From Urophycis tenuis (lineage: Eukaryota; Chordata; Actinopteri; Gadiformes; Phycidae), in NCBI GenBank assembly GCA_036785325.1, contig JAXIVH010000008.1:12085384-12149383 (forward strand): DNA of 64,000 nt. Reading direction: 5' to 3'. The notes below the pieces were generated by a model that was not told where the DNA came from, did not search any database, and saw nothing but the letters and a program-made list of their open reading frames with translations. Below are positions 23,201-33,700 of this stretch, one piece after another. Each line of letters begins with the position of its first letter. The first letter of the stretch is position 1. Made by a program: the position numbers and the translations under genes.

Positions 23201-23665
23201 ATCTTTGTTCCTACTCTCACCTATGGTCATGAAGGTTGGGTCATGACCGAAAGAACGAGATCGCGGGTACAAGCGGCCGAAATGGGTTTTCTCAGGAGGG
23301 TGGCGGGCGTCTCCCTTAGAGATAGGGTGAGGAGCTCAGTCATCCGGGAGAGACTCGGAGTAGAGCCGCTGCTCCTTTGCGTGGAAAGGAGCCAGTTGAG
23401 GTGGTTCGGGCATCTGATAAGGATGCCCCCCGGGCGCCTCCCTATGGAGGTGTTCCGGGCACAACCAGCTGGGAGGAGACCACGGGGAAGACCCAGAACG
23501 AGGTGGAGAGATTATATCTCCACACTGGCCTGGGAACGCCTCGGGATCCCCCAGTCAGAGCTGGCTGATGTGGCCCGGGAAAGGGAAGTGTGGGGTTCCT
23601 TGCTCGAACTGTTGCCCCCCGCGACCCGACCCCGGATAAGCGGTAGAAAGTGAGTGAAGTGAGTG
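20291..23665 (+). mobile_element. Rex3 (RTE-clade) LINE, full-length-looking, with 14-bp TSD
   Basis: ATTATTTAGTACTA occurs immediately before (20277-20290) and after (23666-23679), an exact 14-bp target duplication. The element starts CTCCTCCGAGAACCATCACC with the small palindrome CCATCACCTTACCGTGGTGG, and ends GGATAAGCGGTAGAAA with a GTGAGTGAAGTGAGTG tail. It holds a single long uninterrupted frame. The 5' UTR is about 110-160 bp. Confidence 0.92.
20450..23653 (+). CDS. Rex3 endonuclease/reverse transcriptase polyprotein (intact frame)
   Basis: Uninterrupted for over 1,060 codons. The first in-frame ATG is at 20450, but the frame is open further upstream, so the start is uncertain. An N-terminal APE-type endonuclease begins at LALGTWNVTSLWG and shows VVCAYAPNSN, LLGDFNAHVGN and STDHHLVVSW. 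The reverse transcriptase follows: GKAPGVDEIRPEML, VVPLFKKGDQRVCANYRGI, EEEQCGFRSGRGTTDQLFTL, CFVDLAKAYDRVP (catalytic Asp), LRQGCALSPILF and the catalytic box LLFADDVVLMAS. The C-terminus has RWFGHLIRMPPGRLP and RGRPRTRWRDYIS. Function: nicks target DNA and copies its RNA there. At the position of the usual endonuclease glutamate (QET in many LINEs) this protein has LSSTHS; whether the whole Rex3 family shares this I could not check. Confidence 0.93.
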   Translation: MEEQLRGGETLPGGSPGPPSGARPRRGARQRAPGGRVCHGARPGIARKSNVAPPPPPSLFCGPTTHRKNRWGRVHCQMGGSEGQGPRRTRPGQQRLALGTWNVTSLWGKEPEVVREAERYQLDLVGLSSTHSLGSGTVLLDRGWTLFFSGVAQGARRRAGVGILTSPRLSAAMLEFTLVDERVASLRLRVMGGKTLTVVCAYAPNSNSEYPAFLETLNGVLQGAPVGDSIVLLGDFNAHVGNDGDTWRGVIGRNGLPDINPSGRPLLDFCASHGLSITNTMFKHKVAHKCTWYQSTLGQRSMIDFVIVSSDLRPHVSDTRVKRGAELSTDHHLVVSWVRGWGKTRDRPGKPKRVVRVNWERLEEAPVRETFNSHLRRSISGIPVEVGDIEPEWSMFKASIAEAAVGGCGLKVLGASRGGNPRTPWWTAVVREAVRLKKESFRDMLSRGTPEAVAVYRSAWRAAASAVAEAKQRVWEEFGEAMEKDFRSAPKCFWRTVRHLRRGKRGTIQAVYSEDGTLLTSTEEVIGRWKEHFEELLNPTNAPSLVEAELEADGGSSSISLVEVTEVVKQLRSGKAPGVDEIRPEMLKALGVEGLSWMTRLFNIAWRSGTVQREWQTGVVVPLFKKGDQRVCANYRGITLLSLPGKVYSKVLERRVRPIVEPQIEEEQCGFRSGRGTTDQLFTLARILEGAWEYAHPVYMCFVDLAKAYDRVPREILWEVLREYGVRRALLRAIQSLYTQSESCVRVLGSKSDSFPVGVGLRQGCALSPILFVVFMDRISRRSRGEERLQVGGLGISSLLFADDVVLMASSACDLQHSLDRFAAECEAVGMRISTSKSEAMALSRKPVDCLLRVGNESLPQVKEFKYLGVLFTSEGRMEQEMGRRIGAAGAVLHSLYRTVVTKRELSQKAKLSIFRSIFVPTLTYGHEGWVMTERTRSRVQAAEMGFLRRVAGVSLRDRVRSSVIRERLGVEPLLLCVERSQLRWFGHLIRMPPGRLPMEVFRAQPAGRRPRGRPRTRWRDYISTLAWERLGIPQSELADVAREREVWGSLLELLPPATRPRISGRK

Positions 23666-23679
23666 ATTATTTAGTACTA

Positions 23680-24336
23680 GGGTTATTGAGGGAAAGCTCT
23701 TAGTTAGTGGCTTACTGGTTGTATAATAAAGCCATGCAGAATCAGGCATTAATAAATACTTAATAATGACTAATTAAGAGCCAATATGCCAGCCAATGCT
23801 AACTGCCATGCCAATAAGCAACTAATTAGTGATAATAGTGAATAGGTGTACCCTAATATAAAGTGTTACCTTAATTTTGTGTTCTGTGACCTCTGACATT
23901 ATTGTGAAATCACAGCGGTTTTGTGCTTTTCTCGTCACTCGGCCCCTATACCCCATGAGGAGAGGTAAGACCCGGGAGAGCTCTGCCTGTAGTGGTTAAA
24001 ATATGTAAAAGAAACGCTTGACAGAGGTGCAAAGTATATTTATTATTATTTTTAGTACAGCCCTTTTTTTGAGTGATGCTAATTTGCTACTCTCAAGCTA
24101 GCTAAAGGGGCATCGTGGCTGTTTTTAATGCTGGTTGTGTCCCCTTGTTTGGTGCATCTGATAGGGCTGTGTCTGTCACCAAAGTTGCTGTACTTAATGT
24201 GTGTTTAGTTTTGTACAGGTATGTGAGCTCCTTCAATTAATTTATTTATGTAAATGTATTAATTCAAATACTATATGAATGGCTCTTAATGGGGGAGAAT
24301 GTTTCTTTTAAATGGACCTTTGTTATTGCCGTCGGG
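23680..24336. other. No gene recognised
   Basis: AT-rich sequence between the Rex3 and a SINE. No supported exon. Confidence 0.5.
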
Positions 24337-24600
24337 GCGGCATGTAGCTCAGTGGGTAGAGCGGGTGGTTAGTGGTCGTCCACTAACTGTAGGGTTGGGG
24401 GTTCGATCCCTGTGATCCCCACTTCCAAAACTGTCTACATGTCGAAGTGTCCTTGAGCAAGACACTGAACCCTGAACCCCAACTTGCTCCCCAGGCGCTG
24501 ATCATAGCAGCCCACTGCTCCTATGTACAATGGGATGGGTCAAATGCAGAGAACAAATTTCGTTCCCATGTCACATGGGAATGACAAATAAAGACCACAA
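24337..24600 (+). mobile_element. tRNA-derived SINE (with core)
   Basis: The head is tRNA-like with an A box in TAGCTCAGTGGGTAGAGC and a B box in GGTTCGATCCC. The body has GTGTCCTTGAGCAAGACACT, a core shared by many fish SINEs, then AATGCAGAGAACAAATTTCG and ACAAATAAAG. It is not a tRNA gene: the anticodon arm is replaced by an unpaired insertion and no acceptor stem closes it. Confidence 0.85.
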
Positions 24601-24779
24601 GGTCCACAACAGCTTCATAATTATATGCATTTTGTTTCATTGTTAGATGTTTTTACATTTTGTTTTATATTTATATATACACCGTGAGGAGAGGTGTATA
24701 TATAAATATATCAACAAAGCTGCTGTACTTATATAATGTGTGTTTTGTAGACATTATCATTACATTACATTATACATCT

Positions 24780-24825
24780 GATCAGCACGACGGTTGCTCT
24801 ACCCACTGAGCTATGCCACCTTATT
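24780..24825 (-). mobile_element. SINE head fragment
   Basis: The minus strand reads GGTGGCATAGCTCAGTGGGT then AGAGCAACCGTC, the tRNA-like head of the family at 24337, without a body. Confidence 0.65.
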
Positions 24826-25168
24826 GACTACAGGTAAGCAAATAGCAAATAGTCAAACGTAACAAAGGAAAGCTAGGCTCAATTTTATCTTTATGGGAGT
24901 TTTTTGCATTTTTAATCGCAAATATCTCATAAGTTCTCTCATATCTCATAAGACCTTTGTAATATAACTTTGAATGAAATCTCGAGGTTCAGTCGTTTAG
25001 CCATAAATTAGCAAAATTTTGTGTGACGAAGATTAAGATGATGAAAAGCGATATTTAGATTGTGCTTTCCTCAGCACAATAATAATGAGCGAATCACTCC
25101 CTACTCGGATCTTTCACCCGACTGAGTCGCGACCTGCAACTCAGTCTGTTAGAATCCCTGACTCACCG

Positions 25169-26450
25169 TGTCATGGTCTGTGTCTGTGTTGTCTGGTTTT
25201 CATTGGTTTGCTCTGTGTTTCCCCTTGTCATGGTCTGTGTCTGTGTTGTCTGGTTTTCATTGGTTTGCTCTGTGTTTCCCCTTGTCATGGTCTGTGTCTG
25301 TGTTGTCTGGTTTTCATTGGTTTGCTCTGTGTTTCCCCTGTGTTCTGTTTCCCTCCTTGGTGATTGCCCCATCATGTTCACCTGTGTCTTGTTCCCTCAC
25401 CTGTCTTGGGTTTGTAATTAGTCTGTGTATTTAAGTCCTGTCTTCTGTTCAGTCTTTGTCCGAGTCTTGTCGTCGTATGTCGCAGTTCGTCTGTTCCTGT
25501 GCTTAAGTTTACAATTAAAATAGTAACAAGTACTCTCGCCTGCCTTGCCTCTCTGCATTTGGGTCCAACCCCTCCGCAACTCCCTGACAGAAGACTCGGA
25601 CCCCAAATGGACCCAGCAGAGAGGAACCCATACTGGGGCACCCGTTTGGCACGGGGGGGACCTCGGTCAGCAAGACGGGCCACCAAGCCTCAGAACGGGC
25701 CAGCTGAGGCCAACCCGTTCTGGGGAACCCGTCTGGCACAGGGAGGACCGCGGTCTGCGAGACGGGCCACCAAGCCCGCAGCTCCGCTGTCCAGCCAGGC
25801 CCCTGCGACTGACACTGGAGGGGAGATGATCACGCTGTTTGAGTGGTTCAGACGGCGGGTTGTCTTCCCTCACTACCAGGATGAGCCGCAGCGTTCTACT
25901 GTCTCCACCGCTGGGCCGCAGCGGCCTCCTGTCTTCCCCGCTGGGCCGCAGCGGCCTCCTGTCTTCCCCGCTGGGCCGCAGCGCCCTCCTGTCTTCCCCG
26001 CTGGGCCGCAGCACTCCCCGGTTGGGGAGGTCCAGTCGACGCCCGCTCCAAGCACGCAGGTGGCCGTCTGTCCGACGCCCCCCCCCCTCAAGGGACGTCA
26101 GGAGCCGTCCCTTGAGGGGGGGGGTACTGTCATGGTCGGTGTTGTCTGGTTTTCATTGGTTTGCTCTGTGTTTCCCCTGTGTTCTGTTTCCCTCCTTGGT
26201 GATTGCCCCATCGTGTTCACCTGTGTGTTGTTCCCTCACCTGTCTTGGGTTTGTAAATAGTCTGTGTATTTAAGTCCTGTCTTCTGTTCAGTCTTTGTCC
26301 GAGTCTTGTCGTTGTACGTCGCAGTTCATGTGAGTTGTCGTCCGTCTGTTCCTGTGTCTGTGCTTAAGTTTACAATTAAAATAGTAACAAGTACTCTCGC
26401 CTGCCTCGCCTCTCTGCATTTGGGTCCAACCCCTCCGCAACTCCCTGACA
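25169..26450 (+). mobile_element. Short non-autonomous LTR retrotransposon, 1,282 bp, with 5-bp TSD
   Basis: The left LTR is 25169-25589 and the right LTR is 26128-26450. Both run from TGTCATGGTC to AACTCCCTGACA and share a TATTTAAG promoter-like box and AATTAAAATAGT. CACCG flanks the element at 25164-25168 and 26451-26455. A purine run, TTGAGGGGGGGGGTAC, precedes the right LTR as a polypurine tract. The left LTR is longer because its first 57 bp is present three times (starts at 25169, 25226 and 25283). The inside is only 538 bp with no RT, so it depends on another element. Confidence 0.9.
25607..26260 (+). CDS. Unrecognised internal frame of the short LTR element (217 aa)
   Basis: It starts at ATG 25607 shortly after the left LTR with MDPAERNPYW; an MDPA-like start after this position is usual for gag in fish Gypsy elements. 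The rest does not resemble gag. It has a duplicated block around WGTRLARGGPRSARRATKP, then EMITLFEWFRRRVVFPHY, then four proline-rich repeats like AGPQRPPVF, and then runs into the right LTR. I cannot assign a function. It may be a gag start fused to captured or scrambled sequence, and the frame may be open by chance because the block is GC-rich. Confidence 0.4.
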   Translation: MDPAERNPYWGTRLARGGPRSARRATKPQNGPAEANPFWGTRLAQGGPRSARRATKPAAPLSSQAPATDTGGEMITLFEWFRRRVVFPHYQDEPQRSTVSTAGPQRPPVFPAGPQRPPVFPAGPQRPPVFPAGPQHSPVGEVQSTPAPSTQVAVCPTPPPLKGRQEPSLEGGGTVMVGVVWFSLVCSVFPLCSVSLLGDCPIVFTCVLFPHLSWVCK

Positions 26451-26805
26451 CACCGCCTTGCGCATGATTGGCTATACCGGATGAGCGAATCACTCCCTAC
26501 GTACCCGAGTCACGCGGAGTCACTCCGCGATCTGTGATTGTTGGGTTATTTTAGGGATCCGGGTGAAAGATTAGAGAGAGTAGGGAGCTACTAACCATTT
26601 TTTATTATTTTTTGGTGCCGTCATTACCATCGTACCAGCGTTGTAATGAGCAATGTTGTACATGACATGGCCACACACCTTGGTGTTATACTATGTATCC
26701 AAGAAGCTTAACCCTCTCTCGGACGCAGAAAAAGCGAATGGCAGTTTGAAGATGAGGGGGATTATGAGCAGTCATTTAACAAATCTATGTTTTGGAAAAG
26801 TCAGT

Positions 26806-27045
26806 TGGTTGTTGAGTTAGTTTCCCTGTTCAATGACTAAAAGTAGGCGCTCCCTCTTTTGGAGGTTTCTGTCCAAAACGAAACTGTAGCGATACAACTA
26901 CACACTGTCATGTTATCAAAAGCAGCCTATATTCAGGAACCGCAGTGCAAGAAAACATTGGCTTGTAGTGCCGACTACTATTGAGATTAATAATCAAAAC
27001 ATGTAACATAGCTATAATTATAGGCCAAGGAATGTAGTTAACCTC
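26806..27045 (+). repeat. Dispersed repeat, copy 2
   Basis: Same orientation and blocks as 2590-2840, diverged by scattered substitutions and small indels. Confidence 0.65.
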
Positions 27046-27798
27046 TATGGGTGTAACACAAGGACTGTGTGATGAAATGTAAAAGGCTGTTATCTCCAGC
27101 ATGTCCTACATGTAGTGTCCATGGTGACTATGACAAAGATACCCAAGGGTGATTGGTTAAGCTGATTTATTCACAAGCTAAAAAGTCTAACATTGACTTG
27201 CAATTAATATCCCTTTTTGCAAAACGAAAACTGCTGCATTTGTGTACAGTCCCACGATTCTGATCCATGATTTGTAATTACTTTATTGATGTAGGCAAAA
27301 AAACAACAAACATTCAATGTAAAATTACCTTTACTTGTAAGCTATGACCTGCAGTGTTAGAGCCTAAATAACTAAAAACAATTTAATCATCTATTGAAGA
27401 ACCTCATCACTTGATACGTCTCCTCGTTGCTGTCGTAGACGATTAGATCATGTTGAAAGTACCTACTACCACCTTACACAGTACAGGCCACCATAGTCGT
27501 TGGTGGTGGGGGGTTTGGGATTCAACCTCACCGCTACTGGCCACCTCAATTTTAAACCCTTCTTTTATGGTGTTATTTATATTGTCGTATCAGCCTACAT
27601 TCTATACAGTGTCAAGCCAAAGATGAGCCCCCATGCAGCATGCCTACAACTTATATCATGAGTGGTCATCTAGTGTTGATCCTTTATGATTTAGTGTTAC
27701 TGTTACTGTTAAAATACAACAGAAAATCACAATTAATTGTACACAGTAATATGAGCAAATCATTGTCCATTGTATGTGAATAAAAAATAGTTAAATAA
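27046..27798. other. 3' flank of the SLC6 gene; no other gene
   Basis: AT-rich. On the minus strand this lies downstream of the SLC6 stop codon, so it should hold the 3' UTR. I did not find an unambiguous polyadenylation signal that I would defend. Confidence 0.4.
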
Positions 27799-30700
27799 TC
27801 ATAATCCATATGACATGGTCTGTTTTGCAGATCCTTTCAGTGAGTTTAATCTGTTGGATCGCAACAAACGTAGCCCTGTGAAGGTCTGGAACGCGTCATG
27901 TTTGGAGGCCATTTTGGTTGTTGCACAGGGCAGGTCCTTCGCTGGCATGCACAGCACTCTTACTCTCTGATGGGAAATATGCAGTTTCATTACATAGCCA
28001 AACTTACATTTGGCTATGGTGTCCTAGATGTGAGAATAATTCTATAATAATATTTGTATTATTTTTAAGTTAAGTTATATATTTTTTACATAATTTTTGC
28101 TGTGATGCAATGAAAACTCAAACTTTATTCTGTGAGCTAAGGATAAAATATATTGTCATACCTCACTCAGTGAGCCAGGAGTAAACATAATGGCGTAGAG
28201 CATCCAACAAGGAACCATCATCGTCGATGACAGAGTCAAGAACCCACCAATGACATAACCCCACCAGGGGTATTCATATCCTTTGTTAAAATTCAGAGGC
28301 GTATATTTCACCAAAGAAAAGATGAGAGTGCACTAAAATACAAAATAAAAGTTTAGATGTAGACCTTATGGTTTGGGTTAAATGCTAAATGCCCCTAAAT
28401 GTAAAAGTAATGTGCTAATGATACTTATATTTCGTTGTTATTCACACATGCTTATTTGTCATTCATCATTCTATAACCATTAATTAGGTGGACTAGAGTG
28501 TCGAGGAGAGTGTTGATGTAATATGTGCAAGTTGCCAAGATTAAACTACAATGAGTGGTAAAACCCCAGAATGTTCTACAATAAGAGATAAAGTGCATAT
28601 ACAATTAGAAATAGATTTTTTTTTTTTTTTACATTTTACTTACAGTGCAGATTGCTGGAGTAAGGTACTGCCAACAGTATTTCATGAAAGGCCAGGGCCG
28701 GTAGCCAATCATATCCTGTACATTGTCATAGTGACGATCTGCACCTAAAAGAATTGAATAAGTCATGCAATCCATTCATTAAGTGACATCATTTAGATGT
28801 GTCCTGAAGAATATCTCAATATGCAGCACACTAAATGACATCTCACCATATACCCAACCCACGCATGCAGACTGGAGAATTGCAAAAAACAGGAGTGTCT
28901 TTCCACTGCAGGCATAGTGGTCAAATAGCAGAAAAACATACAATCCACCCTGCAAAATAAAACCATATATGCACACACACGTTGATCACGACAATCATAT
29001 CAGGTTCATATTCCTAAAACAAATATGTTTAACAAAAACATGTCCCTAACCTCTGTGACCATCAGGAGGCCAATGAGGAAACTTCCACCGCAGATGCAAA
29101 GCAAAAGGAGTTTACGTCGAACATCAGTTCTGAAGGTTGAGGGATACAGGTCGGAGAATGCTGTGACCAAAGACTCTTGGTTAACAAACTGAAAAGAAAA
29201 AGAAAGTTACGATGATACATTTTCAGAGAAACATTTTCCATGTTGAAATTGATAGACAGTTTGAAGATGTTACCTCACTGTCTAAACCCAGTAAGATGAT
29301 CATAATGAAGAAGAAGATGGCCCAAAGCTGAGGTAATGGCATCATGGACACCGCACGAGGGTACGCTATGAATACAAGGCCAGGTCCTACGAGTGGTTCA
29401 GTGATAAACTCATTCAATAGGTTGAGGTATACAGTAGTAGTATAACATACATTTGACCCAATGTAAAAAAAAAAAAACTAAATCTAAAACAAAAAAAACC
29501 CCTAAACAGTGAAAAAACAAAACAGAAAACAAGAGCAAATACCACAATTGGAAAAATGTAATGTCAATATCAACAATGTAGTTTTTGTGCTATTCTACAA
29601 TTATTGGCTATCACCATTGTGCGTGTAAGCACGAAGGCTGTGGTTTTATTATACGCCTGTCAGCCTCATCAAACAGTTTATTTACATTGCTAGCACGCCA
29701 TCCCTTGAAGGGCCAACAAGATGACAGATATGAAAAGTAATGAGCGGTTTGTACCTGATTCGGCTACCATGGAAATATCCATGCCTTGCTCGTGTGCCAT
29801 GAAACCAAGTACAGAGAAGATGGCAAAGCCAGCAACAAAGCTGGTTAGGCTGTTCAACAGGCACAGACAAAAACAGTCTCTGTGAAGATGAAACACAAGT
29901 TTCAGGTTAACTAATAGCGTCATGTCCACGCTTAGGAAAGACACAAACAATGGTTCTGTGTACACAATATGATTATCTAGAATTGACTTTTTTTTTTTAA
30001 TTCACTCTAGGTTCAAAAACAAAACAGTTTACACAAATGGATCAACACACTCACAACAGTCTCAGCTTGTTCACATGTAGGGGGAGTTTGTACAAGTATA
30101 TACAGGTTCCAAATTTGCATACTAGTGGTTTTTACAATCTCCAAGAATGAGCAGAGACGTAAGCAAGTGGTGTTCCTGTTAAAATTCCTTTGGATAATGC
30201 TGTCGGACGCAAGAGATTAGTTCTAGACTGGAAGTGATCTCTCATCAATCTAGGTTGAATGTTTAATGTAAACCACTTCTGGAGGTGGTTTTGACAGTTG
30301 CCATGTCTCTCAAACAACTGTTCCCTTCATTCAATTCACAATTAGAAGTCAGTTTAGAAAAAAAGTGCATGTAACATGCACTTTGACAAAAGAGAAGTTA
30401 CCTGTAGCAGTTGTTGCTGTAATTGTTGTAACTTCCTAAAGCGGTCAAAACACCTGTGCATATTCCATAAGAATAAAATATCTGGCTGCCAGCATCCAAC
30501 CATACCTGAAAAAAGAAAAAGCTAAATAGTTGATTTCAGGTTTGTGCACAAATAGCATTGTTTCCGTTGTCAAAGTCATACCTGTGGATCACTGAGTCTC
30601 GATGGGTCAGGGTAGAGGTAGAAGCTGATCCCGTCTTTGGCCCCTGGTAATGTAAGGCCGCGAACCAGCAGCACAATCAGCATCAGATACGGAAAAGTTG

Positions 30701-33700
30701 CAGTAAAATACACTATCTGAAAGAGAGAAAAAAAAGTATATACTGTATATAACAGTGCAAGGACAGTGAAGTAGACAGGTAGCAGGTAATGTGCAGACAG
30801 GGATTCAAGATTCAAGTCGTTTATTGTCAAATGTGCAGCATCACTTATAGTCATACTGTACAATGAAATATATTGGACGAGGCCCATTCCAACATGGAAG
30901 GAAATAAAAGAAAACTGTTAAATGAAATAAAATAATATAAAAGTACAGTGAAACAGTAAAATAAGGATTTAGTAAGAGCAACAATGGAGAATGAAAAATG
31001 AAGAATGAAAATAAAGCAGCAATGAAGAATGATATGAAGCAGCATTGGGATTTAGTGTGTGCTTGACCTCACTGTGTGCCTCTCCATCACTGTGTGCTGA
31101 GTGCACTAATTCACGATTGGGTTAAATGCAGAGACCAAATTTCCCTCACGCGATCAAAATAGTAATTCTAGATTCTAGCATTGGAGAAATATAAAGTGCG
31201 TGGCATGTAAGTATGGCAGAAAAGTGAAATAAACGTTTTACGACAGCAAAATACAAGTGTATATGTCTTTGAGGGGTGACTGTGGCGACAGCAAAGTGGC
31301 ACAATGTGAATCAGGGGTAGCCAACACAGTGCTACAGTGCCTGGGTGCCCACAGGGACCACGCGAGTGGATGTATGTAGTGTACCCCACAGGGTATGTTC
31401 TAAAAAAAAGCACTAGTCACCATGGAGAAAAATGTTGACAATTTTAATTTCATTGTGTTGATCTTTTTTTAATTAATACCACTTGCATTGATGTAGATTT
31501 AAAGGCAATGGCAATATGGCAGAAAAGTTAAATAAACTTTTTACGGCAGTAAAATACAAGTGTATATGTCTTATTTGAGGGGCGACTGTGGCGACAGCAA
31601 AGTGGCACAATGTGATATTACCTGTCACACTAGCTTCCATGCTAACTACCCCCCTGTCAGTGCCCTATGGGCAGAAACGGCAGAAACGGGCTTCGGCCAA
31701 ACGGTAATTTTTCACAAGGCTGGTGAAAAAGTCACAAAAAACAACTGAAACTTAATTTAGAGCTGCAATTTTTTTTAAAGAACAAAAAAAGACTTTTTGG
31801 ACAGGGAGGTCTTGAAAGCAGCAATGATGACAAATGCAAGCACTACGTTCAAAGATGAGAAGAATGTGAATAATTTGAAGGCTATCAAACGAGTAGCCCT
31901 TCGTATTACACATACCCTTGAAGTAGCTCTCAGGTTCAAAAAGGTTGGTGACCCCTGGTTTACATCATACATAAACTGGAGAGTTGTACATGAGCTTTGG
32001 TGGAAGCAGTGGTAGGTAGCAATGATGATCAAAAGATATGATACAGATGTACAAGAGTAAAGTGCATGTGCATATAAGTATTGTACAGTATTGTCCGGCA
32101 TTTTACAGTATTTTTACATAAAGTGGTGAGTTATACAGTCTGAATGTTCCCATTAAATGATGATGGAATATACAGTAAGTATTTACATCAGTGGCTAGTG
32201 ACAATGGGTTTGAGGTAGAGGTAGAGTTCAGCGGTTCAGAAGGCTGATGGCCTGCAGGTAAAAGCTGTCCTTCAGTCGCGACATGCATAACTGACCGCTC
32301 CTGTACCGTCTGCCGAATGGTAGCAGGTTGAAAAGTGAGTGTGCTGGGTGGCTGTGGTCCCTGGTGATTTGATGTGCCTTCCCCAGGCAATGGGTGAAGT
32401 AGATATTGTCTTGGGAGGGCAGCACCCTGCCGGTGATGGTCTGGGCGTTTTTCACTACCCTTTGTAGGGCTTTGCGGTCCTGGGCGGAGCAGCTGCTGCA
32501 CCAAGAGGTGATGCAGCCAGAGAGAATGCTCTCGATGGTTCTGTGAAAGTTCATGAGGATGTGAGGACACCCCATCCTTTTTTAGCCTTCTCAGGAAGAA
32601 GAGGCATTGTGGTGGGCCATCTTTGCTGTGATGTCCGTGTGGTCCAGGTGAGGTCGTCAGATATATGAACACTAAGAAACTTGGAAGTGGTGGACTCTCC
32701 ACTTCAGCTCAATTGATGTCTATGGGTGAGTGTCTATGTGACCCCTGCTGCACCTTCCTGCAGTCCACTACCGTCCTGGTGGGGATCTCGGACAGGTTCA
32801 GGGAGAGTTGAAGATGTCAACAAACACCTCAGCTAGCTGGTCAGCACAAGCTCGGAGGGCACGGCCTGGGATACCATGTGGTCCTAGAGCCTTGCGGGGG
32901 TTGACCTTCCTAAAGGATCTGCTCCCATCTGCTACGGATAACATTAGTGGGCAGTCGTCCTTCTCTTCAAGTAACCTTGCAGCCGGGAAGGTGTTGCTTT
33001 CCTCAAAACGAGTGTGAAAGTTGATGAGCTCGTCTGGCAGCAAGGCAGAGGGCTGAACAGCACCATTCAGCACCTCAGTAGCACCTCTCCTATAGCCTGT
33101 CAGAGAACTCAGGTCACTCCACATCTGGCTGGGGTCATCTGGCTGTCTGGGGTCAGAACCGTAGGACAGTAGGACTCCAGTTTGTCCTTGTAGTTCCGCT
33201 TGGCTGTTCTGATGGCCTTACAAAGGACATAGTGTACATGGACTGCCTGTAAGAGTCCAGGTCCCCGGAAGAGAAGGCGGCGGATCGGGCCCTGGGTTTG
33301 TCCCTGACGTCGCCGTTAAACCAGGGCTTCTGGTTGGGGAATGTGCAGTAGCATCTAGTGGGGACTACCTCGTCAGTGCAGTGTCTAATATAATTAGAAA
33401 CAGAGTCAGTGTATTCATTGATATCGCCATCAGCTGCAACATGAAACATCTACCAGTAGTAGTAGTATAGTATAATGTAGATGTTTGCCTTCTATGCTGC
33501 TCGATAATTACTCCCTCTACTTGCTTGCACTGCATCTGTTTATTTTTTACTTGTTACTATTTGCACTTTCATCTGTTTACTGGTTACTTTACAAGGCCAC
33601 TGTTTACTTACTACTGTCACTTTACAACTGTCTACTCATATTGCACAATTCATGTACATACTGCACCTTAATCGCTCCTCTGCACTTCTGGATAAAACAC

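Larger units (their letters stand above)
25084..26590. repeat. Possible MITE shell around the short LTR element
   Basis: Left sequence CTCCCTACTC-GATCTTTCACCCG (25097-25120) is mirrored on the right by the reverse complement of CGGGTGAAAGATTAGAGAGA and GTAGGGAG near 26571-26587. ATGAGCGAATCACTCCCTAC also occurs as a direct repeat at 25085 and 26480. This looks like an older non-autonomous element that hosts the LTR insertion. The exact edges are uncertain. Confidence 0.45.
30806..33455 (-). mobile_element. Rex1-type LINE remnant in the SLC6 intron
   Basis: Pieces in the right order on the minus strand: a pre-RT region (33449-33153, with FPNQKPWFNGDVR and RSAAFSSGD), the RT fingers (33124-32798, with FRKVNPRKALGPHGIPG and LRACADQLAEVFVDIF), a C-terminal region (32575-32228, with RKALQRVVKNAQTITG and LFNLLPFGRRY), and a 3' end with TTGACAATAAACG and a TTGAATC repeat tail. 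The central RT with the catalytic Asp pair is missing and 31.2-32.0 kb is occupied by other repeats. Inactive. Confidence 0.8.

Noticed and set aside
20806..23272. Long minus-strand frames opposite the Rex3 gene
   Set aside because: They are GC-rich shadows of the plus-strand RT frame with no domain.
24337..24420. Possible tRNA gene
   Set aside because: A and B boxes are present, but the cloverleaf does not close and the sequence continues into a SINE core and tail.
25163..25434. Repetitive open frames in several phases
   Set aside because: They come from the 57-bp LTR triplication (57 is divisible by three), not from coding.
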